DNA of 64,000 nucleotides. Origin: Helicostylum pulchrum (taxonomy: Eukaryota; Mucoromycota; Mucoromycetes; Mucorales; Mucoraceae). Both the position numbers and the translations under genes were made by a program. Under the pieces are notes generated by a model. The model saw only the letters and a program-made list of their open reading frames with translations. It searched no databases and was not told the DNA's origin. Shown here one piece after another: positions 56,760-64,000 of the stretch. Each line of letters begins with the position of its first letter. The first letter of the stretch is position 1. Location of the stretch: NCBI GenBank assembly GCA_025677825.1, contig JAIXMO010000005.1, positions 124,001-188,000 on the forward strand, in the 5' to 3' direction.

Positions 56760-58494
56760 ATGGTATCAATTACAATAGAAGAAACAAGTCATAATTCTTC
56801 TAAAGAAGACATATCGTCTAAAGAAGATGTATCATCATCCAAACCGGAAAGTGTCACTGTGATAGAAACTGTAGATCAGGAAGAACCATACACTGTATTT
56901 TCCAAGAACATGCTGATCCGATTGTTAGCCATTACTTCTTTCACAGGCATGATATCTCCATTAACAGGAAGTATATATTTTCCTGCTGTAAATAAAATTG
57001 AAGCAGTAAGTACGATAAACCCACTATCATCTATATTTTTTTTTTTTAAAAAGAAAAGAGGGTATTTTTGCACCAAAATTTTCTTATTATTAGGAGCTTG
57101 ATATTTCAACCGAGCAAGTCAATTTAATCATTACGGTTTATATGGTCCTTCAAGCTACATCACCAACATTCTGGGGAACAATTGCAGACAGTTGGGGCCG
57201 TAGACCTGTCTTACTTGTGACTATGGTCATTTACTGCGCATCATGTATCGGTTTAGCTCTGACGCCTAATTATGCTGTATTGATGGTACTTCGTATGGTA
57301 CAAGCTTTTGGATCTAGTTCATTAATTGCAATCAGTGCTGGTATACTAAGTGATATAGTTCAATCTAGAAAGTAAATATACATATTTTATCCTCTCTTTC
57401 TATTTTTTACTTACATATATTTATTTTCAGACGTGGTTCATTTTATGGTATTTATTCTATCGGACAATCATTAGGTCCTATATTAGGTCCTGTATTAGGT
57501 GGTATTATTTCTGAAAAATTAGGTTGGAGGTAATAAAAAAAAATCAGTTAATTCAGTGATAAAATGGAAAAATTAAAATGTTTTTATGTGAATGTATAGA
57601 TGGATCTTTTGGGTATTATTGATTTTGGGATGTGTTTGCTTACTTATAGTCGGATTCTTTGTACCAGAGACACTGCGCGTACTTGTCGGCAACGGATCCG
57701 GGTACGCAAACCCAACACCCTCACAATGGTTAAAAAAGCACGGATCAAAAGAACTAGATCAAGATAAGAAACTCAAACACCCCAAAATGAATTTCCTAGC
57801 GCCCTTTACTTATCTTTTAGAACCAGATGTTTTCTTAATTCTTTGGCTTAATGGTATGGTCTTCACTGTATTTTATTGTATTATGACATCCACCACAAAA
57901 CAATTTAGTATCTATTACCCATACTTATCCGAGCTTGAAATCGGTGCTTGCTTCCTAAGTATGGGCCTTGGTACCGTCATTGGTGGATTTACGAAAGGAA
58001 AGTTATTAGATCGAGATTATCTAAAAACGAGTTGTGAAGCCGAGTTTTCAATTTATACAGCTAGGTTACAGAATATTTGGTTTCATCTGATAGCCATGCA
58101 AGTGGCTACATGTATCTATGGTTGGATGATTCAAATTGGTGCTCCGTTACCTGCCGCATTAGCTATACAATTTGTCTTTGCATTTAGTTCTTCTGGTGTT
58201 ACTAGTACCTGTCAAACACTGTTGGTGGATTTGTTTCCAGGAAGCGGAGCTTCTATCACTGCTTCCAATAATTTAATGAGATGTATTTTGGGAGCAGCTG
58301 CAACAGCCTATATTGAACCAGCTATTCAAGGTGTAGGTATGGGTTGGATATTTACTATTTTGGGTATTTGTCTTTTTATCAGTAATATATGTGTACCTAT
58401 TCTTTTACAAAAAGGGTCTCAGTGGAATAAGAGACGTTTTGAAAGACAAGGTATAAAACATGTTGGTTTGTTTAGTTGCTGTAGAAGAGGTTAA
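56760..58494 (+). CDS. Major facilitator superfamily transporter (DHA1/QDR-like)
   Basis: Exons 56760-57005, 57094-57371, 57431-57529 and 57600-58494 (1518 nt, 505 aa). A Ser/Glu-rich cytosolic N terminus of about 50 residues leads into transmembrane helices. The MFS motif A between TM2 and TM3 is GTIADSWGRRPVLL (about 110-123). SLGPILGPVLGGIISEKLGW is the antiporter motif C region, typical of drug:H+ antiporters. The central loop is charged (KKHGSKELDQDKKLKHPKMN), and a second six-helix half ends in a Cys/Arg tail. The layout fits the DHA1 branch (Aqr1/Qdr/Dtr1-type); the substrate cannot be inferred. The upstream shared element with the Zn2Cys6 gene is noted as a possible regulatory link. 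The gene sits at the edge of the repeat-rich region. Confidence 0.93.
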
Positions 58495-58965
58495 TTTTTT
58501 TTGGCTTTTATGCATTATATATTAAATTTGAGACAGTTTTGATATCATTTTTTTAGAGCAAAATTGGCCCAAATAAAATAAAAAAGAGAATAAAATATCA
58601 GTCCCTGACTTTTCGCATTTTTCATGAACGTAGAAGGAATAATAATAAAAAGGGGATTGTTGTATTCAAGTAATATCAGAGTGATATAATCTAGACATAT
58701 TTTATACAAGTAAGATACTTGCTTATCAACTTACATAAAACTATATACAGATATAATATTATATATATATGACTGTGATCCGTTGCCACTGTGTTATAAC
58801 GATTGATAAATATATATAGAATAAAGCGTGGTGTAACAGCTAACTCGAATCGTTAAGTGATACAATGATACAAATTAAGTATGTTGTTGTAGTTATTCTA
58901 TAATCAGTGTGTTCGTCCATAAAAGGATTATGTATCGCCTATACTCTCTTTTAACTTATAATCAT
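58495..58965. other. Intergenic, no gene seen
   Basis: AT-rich with short TA-rich tracts near 58740-58830. No coding frame, tRNA or repeat partner was recognised before block C begins. Confidence 0.45.
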
Positions 58966-59117
58966 GTCATGTTTAAATTATCTTATTATTTCCTGAGGTC
59001 TATATAAAGGGCTCGTATTTTCTTAAATAAAACAACAACACCTTTTAGCCTGATAAATCTTTTGATTTTTTTTAATTTTTCTTTTATTTTTTGATATTTA
59101 TATTTAAATATCACAGG
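58966..59117 (+). repeat. Block C, copy 3: promoter-like repeat
   Basis: The direct counterpart of 26052-26212, with the same GTCTATATAAAGGGCTCG TATA box and the same sharp end at AAATATCACA. Here it abuts a Tc1-type transposase relic instead of unique sequence. Confidence 0.85.
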
Positions 59118-59302
59118 GATGATGCTTCAACCCATAAATCGCAGCCTTGAAGACGCAAAATAGAAATTAGACGATACAGATTGATGTTATTGCCGCATTA
59201 CTCTCCTGAGATGGACCCCATCGAGCAGTTTCAGATAATAGTTAAAGGGAAGCTCAAACGTCGTCGAATGATAGAAGAGTCGAATTGCTTATACTTGTAA
59301 TA
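59115..59302 (+). pseudogene. Second Tc1/mariner-type (DD34E) transposase relic
   Basis: One frame reads DDASTHKSQP, a TGA stop, RRKIEIRRYRL, then MLLPHYSPEMDPIEQFQIIV, KGKLKRRRMIEESNCLYL and a stop. The first D and the E of DPIEQF are 34 positions apart, and LP(P)YSPE(L)NPIEQF is the classical signature. Only the last catalytic part survives. It belongs to a different subgroup from the relic at 2400-2790 (DNCRIHH...NPIEECW). Confidence 0.75.
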
Positions 59303-59557
59303 AAAATCTTGGTATTAGCGACCTTTATGGCTTCTCTAGCCAATCTAAACTCCAAATCATTAACAGTTGTAATAAAACCCCCATGAAAGCATGCATTTTA
59401 AATCATATTAGGGTATTTTATAAACGTATTCTTTTTTTCTTGCTGTACCTACATAGATTAACGCATTATCGAAAATCGGCACAATATAGAATTAATGGCG
59501 AATTAAATGTAAACAGAGTAAATAGTCCCCCCCCCCATATATATTTATTTAAAGACC
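59303..59557. other. Short spacer, nothing recognised
   Basis: AT-rich with a poly-C run near 59527-59536. No gene. Confidence 0.4.
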
Positions 59558-59863
59558 TTAGATGAATACGGACTGATATTTGATTTCTTCTAATTCTTCT
59601 TCCGAGAAGTATGCTTTATATTTTTCGTCATTAGCATTTGAGTAAAGTCCAAACGGGACTGAAATAGAAAGAGTATAAAAAAGTCAGTACATAAAAATTC
59701 GATTAAGATTTAAATAAACTTACTGTTCTTCACTGCCCTTTACGGAAAATTGCACCATGATCTCTTCCACGTATCTTCCGCTCGATAATCGCCACATGTT
59801 ACATTCTTTTAATAAGCGGGGCATAATTCCGATTTTTTTTCTTTGGGTGTTGGTAGGAGACAT
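59558..59863 (-). pseudogene. D gene, copy 2: broken by a 2-bp deletion
   Basis: The same two-exon layout as 1834-2141 (exon 1 59863-59724, same GTAAGT donor, TTTCAG acceptor). Exon 1 reads MSPTNTQRKKIGIMPR and CNMWRLSSGRYVEEIM. In exon 2 the intact copy has CTCATGAATGC where this copy has CTCAAATGC, a 2-bp loss near 59638 that brings a stop within a few codons. The end, YQSVFI, is still readable in the old frame. Confidence 0.75.
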
Positions 59864-60590
59864 ACTTACTTTTCTTGGTATTAGGAGAGGTTAATGAAAT
59901 ATTTGGTTATGTTATTTAGAATATTTTTACGTTTGAGAAATAGTTAGCTACTATATATACTAACGACTTATAATGACAGCATTATTTCACCTGTTATGAT
60001 AGATATAATTGGTACTCTTATTTTCATTTAGGAGACAATGATTAGTTAGAAACAAAGAATACAAAAGTATTTACCAATTCATTATGATTAAAGTTTTTAG
60101 GAAACAAAGATAGGGATCAATGTCACCGCATTTTACTGCGATCGAACTTGATTATAATATGAAGTCCATAAGAGCTTGTCATTGTTATTGCTGATCGTTT
60201 ATAAGCGGTACGAACACTTTATTTACAAGCTTTGTTAGCTCTAACATATTTCACTTGGCTGTAAATAAGTGTCAAAAACATCCTTATATATGATGCTTAT
60301 AACTACTTAATTTATAAGAGTAATATTACACACTCAGGTCATTTACCTAGCTGATATGGAAGATACTGTACCATGTACCACTTTTTCGAGTAATAAAAGG
60401 GCTGAGGAATCTAGTTTTATATGTCTCAAGCAACCCAAACTAGAGACAAAAGTATAAAAACCTCTTTTCTTTTTCTTTCTATCTAATAAATAACTACCAT
60501 GGACTTAAAATATCTTAGTGTTCACTTATTTGGCCTTATCTATATCCCTTTAATTATCTTTCATTGCTTAACTATTATCCGTATTAAATT
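59558..60590 (-). repeat. Repeat block D, copy 2 (inverted relative to 1108-2141)
   Basis: The reverse complement of 1108-2141 with substitutions and small indels along its length. It lies between block C and block A of the third composite copy. Confidence 0.85.
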
Positions 60591-61014
60591 ACACTCCCTA
60601 ATTATCTTTTTAAAGATTTATTACTGATATACACTCCAAAGAGTTCGTAACTATTATTTTATTTAAGCTTTTACTTTATACGATTAATTATATTACCCTC
60701 TCTCTATTATTCTGTTTGACTATCCATTTGTTTTACATTTATGAGGGGATACAGTCTTCGGAGATACCATATTATTACGGGTAAACGATAAAATACGGAT
60801 TCATAAGCATTACCGCCAAATGTTTTATACAGTTATTAACAGTGTACTATATTTATTAGTAAGAAGGTGTTATATCATTTTATTTAAAACATTGTAAAAA
60901 AAAAATGTAGCTTTTATTTACTAAGTTAAATTGTGTTTCTCTTGGTTCTCAGAGCAGATCCTTTTTATACATGTATAAAAAAAGAACACTTTGATACTAA
61001 CAGGACCAGCCACG

Positions 61015-61095
61015 TGAAGGCGGAAACACATCTGGTCCCGTCCGATCAGTTTCCATCACGGACCCTAGCTACTGCACGGTAAATGCCTAGACTAC
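61015..61095 (+). other. 5S rRNA-like segment inside block A, copy 3
   Basis: GTCCCGTCCGATCAG at 61034-61048 with the same flanks as 21975-22060. Retained in both copies with few changes. Confidence 0.4.
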
Positions 61096-61754
61096 CTTAC
61101 TTTGAGCTGAGAACAGCCTCTAAATATCGCAGAAAACGACTGAGAAGATTGAAGCTTACGGCGAAAAACTATGTTCACGCAAGCACACAGAGTATCTCAT
61201 AGTGATTGCACCTCGCCAGGATTACACACCTATCACCACCCCAAGCTAAGCTCGCGAGACACACGACCCAGATGAAGTCCTATACTAGATCTGACGACCT
61301 AACATTATTATGCAAGTTTATGCTTCCGTACCGATGACTCCTTTGTACAGAAGGGGAAATCAACCCACCATGGCTTCACGAAAAGACACCTAAACGCAGA
61401 CAATCTTTTTTCATCTTGATTTCACCTTCAGATCTGGAACCACCTGTTTCCACTTACGATTTGTTGAGAGAAAAGGAGCGGAAGAATTTTTTTTTTTTTT
61501 TTTTTGTCTGGTATTCTTTAGAGCCCTCAAATAGAAGACACTTTCACAATAATAGGAACTTGAGAAGGAGGTAAATCAAGGATACAGTGAACCCGTCACC
61601 AAGGATCAAATCAAGTAATTACAGTTAAAAAACCAGAGATCAAGAAATCAGGGAAGCAAGCGGAACCATCACATCCAGTGAAACCAAAATTAGAGAGAAA
61701 GCCCATACCTAGGAGCTTTTCGACTCACCACAGCAGGAAGATCACTATATTAAT

Positions 61755-62087
61755 ATGCCAGAACTACCAGTACATCCAAATAAACAAGTATTAAAAGGCG
61801 TCAGTCATCAGGAGTCGTACAAGACCTATCCGAATAGCATGTCTCTTATTTACTTGAGGAAGTGTGTACATAACACCAAAAAGACCTTTGGTGCCATACC
61901 TGGAAGACCTCGAAGGTGTAACCAGTTAAAAATGCTGCAATATATTTCGTACATACTTGTGACGACGAACCCCCTACCAATCAGCTTAGAAGACATACGG
62001 TATATAGAGCATCAATCCATCACACGGCTTCAAAGAGCATCCATTTCGGATACATCTGCACGCCCAACAGTAGTGCCTGAGATATAA
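61755..62087 (+). CDS. Unrecognised ORF of block A, copy 3 (110 codons)
   Basis: The counterpart of 22942-23295. The frame also runs upstream without the other copy's ATG (ELFDSPQQEDHYINMPELPV). It carries a 29-codon in-frame segment (PGRPRRCNQLKMLQYISYIL and following) absent from copy 2, and stops earlier at its C terminus (TARPTVVPEI-type end). Frame conservation despite about 10% change suggests past coding. No family is recognised. Confidence 0.3.
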   Translation: MPELPVHPNKQVLKGVSHQESYKTYPNSMSLIYLRKCVHNTKKTFGAIPGRPRRCNQLKMLQYISYILVTTNPLPISLEDIRYIEHQSITRLQRASISDTSARPTVVPEI

Positions 62088-62591
62088 AAAAATGCTAGTA
62101 GGTCGAAGTAAAACTAGTATACACGTACCGTTATTGAAAAAAAAAAGGATAAAGAAGTAAAGAAAGAGTGGGAAAAATCCTTTTTTTTTTCAAGTAAAAA
62201 TTGAAAAAAAGACTAGACCACGAATATGGAACGCTAATATCTATTGGACTTGAAAAATAAACAAATCATGCAAAAAGAGAAAGTAGTACAAATTAGACCT
62301 ACTTTCTTTTTACTTGTAAAAAAAAATACTTTCGCTTACTCTTGTATTCTCATATCTTGTGTTAATGTGGGTGAGAGATATGTATCAAGCAGGTATATAA
62401 CGATGGAGAGAGTAACAAAAAAAAAAAGAAGCTGTAAAATCATTTTTAACAAAGTAAACAAAACGTGCAAAAAATAACTAGTACAAATTAAGGAACTTTC
62501 CTTTTCTTTATTCACTTATAAACCATACTCTGGTACGAGATAAGGCAATACTAGAGTAAGATTTAAAAAAAGAGCAAGCGAAAGTATTTGC

Positions 62592-62646
62592 AATGATTTT
62601 TTTTTTGTGATTTTTTTTTTCATGATTTTTTTTTCGTGATTTTTTT
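62592..62646. repeat. Minisatellite (T)n-CGTGA, about 4 units
   Basis: The shortened counterpart of the 12-unit tract at 23559-23743; units read AATGA, TGTGA, CATGA, CGTGA. Confidence 0.9.
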
Positions 62647-63288
62647 GACAAACTTGATGAAATCATACATATTCAAGGGAATAGTAATCCAGAGTAGATA
62701 AAAAAAACGCCATGAAACACTTTTCTCGCTTCATGTGTAGCGCCTTTTTTTAATACTTATTTTGTCCAAAACTTGTTTTCGATATTTCCTATTTAAGTGA
62801 AAAAAAATCGTTATACCCAGCAACTACTATGTCTACAATAAATTTATTTCATTCTTTTAAACTTAGTATAACAACTATCATAATCTATTGAAAAAAAAAT
62901 GTATAACATCTTATGTAAGTATATAGAAACAGAAAGTGGGAGTGAAGTTTGATTACTTCGCGCGTCACAAATAAATTCCTGCATTATGCAAACGCGTATA
63001 TCTTAACAGTGTCCGTTAAAGTAGATGGAAGTAGTTTAATATGTCACCATAGTCAGCGCTGATAACGAGGTAAAGGTAAAGGTAAAAAAAAACCATTCAT
63101 ATGCTCCAAATTTTGAGGCGGTAAGAAAACAATAATATGATTTTTTTAAAAAAAATTGCTGCGGAAATTGGCGTGATGAGATCATCCCTCTTTTTTTTCT
63201 TTTTTTTTGGTATTTAAGAACTTTTTTCTTCTTTGTTTTTTTCTTTCTTTTCTTTTTCTTTACTATTCATAAATTATATTTACGCTCA

Positions 63289-63928
63289 ATGTTGCTTATA
63301 AACCTTGTCTACCTCTTCCTCTGCTCTTCCTTTTTCCCGCTGTTGAACAACAGTTCAACGGCTCTTTATTACGTTCGTTGTAAGTATTTTTTTTTCTTCT
63401 AGAAATAAATGATAACCATGAACATTTTATTATTTTGTAGCTTCCTGGTTCTCCTCCAGTTTAAAAGTATTCTTTACTTTTGTACCAAATTTCGCCTCCG
63501 CCCCTGTTTGGGAAGAAACCTTTCCCCAAAAGGTTTGTAAACCCTTCACCCCGAAGGGTTTGTTTCAAAATGTGTTCTCTCCTGGTGTCTGCTTTTTGGC
63601 TGAAGAGCCAAAAGGCCTAATGGTTGTCCTCCCTCCTGCCTCTCGTGGTGTCTGCTTTTTGGCTCTTCAGCCAAAAAGCTTAATGGTTGTTCCTCCTCCT
63701 GCCTCTCCTTTCCCCTCCTTCTGTCCATTTGACCCCCTCCCCTTCCTTTTTACGCTCATCTCCAGAGCAAAGGCTTTCGCTTCAACAGCGAAAGTTTTGT
63801 ACCAAAAGCTGCAAGTAGAAGGGCTTAACCCCAACTACTTGCGGTTTGTTCTCAACATGGTCTTCGGGTTCATCGCCGTCTATACATTCAACATGTATCA
63901 TAAGAAAATAATAAAATTATTTGTTTAA
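63289..63928 (+). CDS. Hairpin-rich small gene, copy 3: secreted or membrane-anchored protein (192 aa)
   Basis: Exons 63289-63379 and 63441-63928 (579 nt, in frame) with GTAAGT...TTTTGTAG. The signal-peptide-like start is MLLINLVYLFLCSSFFPLL. The mature part matches copy 2 (KVCKPFTPKGLFQNVFSPG) and carries a 63-bp tandem duplication (63583-63645 and 63646-63708), giving two GVCFLA..PK.LMV.PPAS units. The C terminus is longer and different (NMYHKKIIKLFV). Stem-loops are kept, for example at 63516-63536. The N-terminal signal region has changed many residues yet stays hydrophobic, as expected under selection for secretion or membrane targeting. Function unknown. Confidence 0.6.
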
Positions 63929-63960
63929 ACATATATTGTCTTTTTTTTTTTATAGTATAC

Positions 63961-63972
63961 ACTATATAAAAA
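63961..63972 (+). promoter_or_regulatory. TATA box at the end of block A, copy 3
   Basis: ACTATATAAAAA, the same position relative to the hairpin gene as the box at 24981-24992. It points into a block B copy expected beyond the window. Confidence 0.45.
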
Positions 63973-64000
63973 GATATTCTAACAGTGAATATAAATGGAA

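Larger units (their letters stand above)
60781..64000 (+). repeat. Composite repeat block A, copy 3
   Basis: Collinear with 21741-25019 and cut by the window end exactly where block B would begin. It lacks the 270-bp segment 22424-22693 (junction near 61462, at a shared TTT). It carries the 5S-like segment, the unrecognised ORF, a shortened CGTGAT minisatellite and an expanded hairpin gene. Confidence 0.9.

Noticed and set aside
1..64000. CRISPR arrays, operons, bacterial-type regulators, tRNA genes
   Set aside because: The window is eukaryotic nuclear DNA. Direct repeats are minisatellites or transposon-like. I saw no stretch with a convincing tRNA B box in a cloverleaf context, though a tRNAscan run would be decisive.

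Overview
The window is nuclear DNA of an AT-rich, intron-rich filamentous fungus, most likely an early-diverging Mucoromycota lineage (Mucorales-like). Pointers are many short (about 50-80 nt) GT-AG introns, a Zn2Cys6 regulator, FAB1, YAK1 and CSC1 homologues, a decayed Helitron, and small repeat-borne proteins of a kind I associate with Mucorales. The order-level call is inference; fungal origin is firm.

Layout. 1-2.8 kb: a repeat-rich edge with a broken repeat gene (B), a small intact two-exon gene (D) and a Tc1/mariner relic. 2.9-20.3 kb: gene-dense housekeeping block of FAB1 (+), then MAK5/DDX24, AARSD1, a Mei2-like RNA-binding protein and a Zn2Cys6 transcription factor (all -). 20.8-33.6 kb: accessory stretch with a composite repeat (blocks A-B-C), an inverted-repeat element, an iteron-like array, a decayed lineage-specific gene and a Helitron pseudogene lacking its Rep domain. 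33.6-58.5 kb: second housekeeping block of a small unknown gene, a structured possible ncRNA island, ZNHIT3 (-), NAA20 (+), YAK1 (-), CSC1/TMEM63 channel (-), NOP58 (-), UTP22/NOL6 (+), an unrecognised Ser/Thr-Pro-rich protein (-) and an MFS transporter (+). 58.9-64 kb: the same repeat family again, with block C, a second Tc1 relic, D inverted and A.

For the main genes I worked out exon junctions by hand. The spliced lengths are multiples of three for FAB1 (2684 aa), MAK5 (858), AARSD1 (419), Mei2-like (442), Zn2Cys6 (705), ZNHIT3 (137), NAA20 (199), YAK1 (798), CSC1-like (1183), NOP58 (493), UTP22 (1180), the unknown protein (596) and MFS (505).

Functional themes: ribosome biogenesis (MAK5, NOP58, UTP22, and ZNHIT3, a snoRNP assembly factor), translation quality and protein N-acetylation (AARSD1, NAA20), and signalling or membrane biology (FAB1, YAK1, CSC1, MFS). 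NOP58 and UTP22 are divergent from a 365-bp spacer; ZNHIT3 and NAA20 are divergent from a 362-bp spacer.

The most unusual object is a small spliced gene with a signal-peptide-like N terminus. It sits at the end of repeat block A in two diverged but intact copies (24383-24929 and 63289-63928). Its second exon is packed with DNA/RNA stem-loops, and one hairpin is present in inverted orientation between tandem copies.
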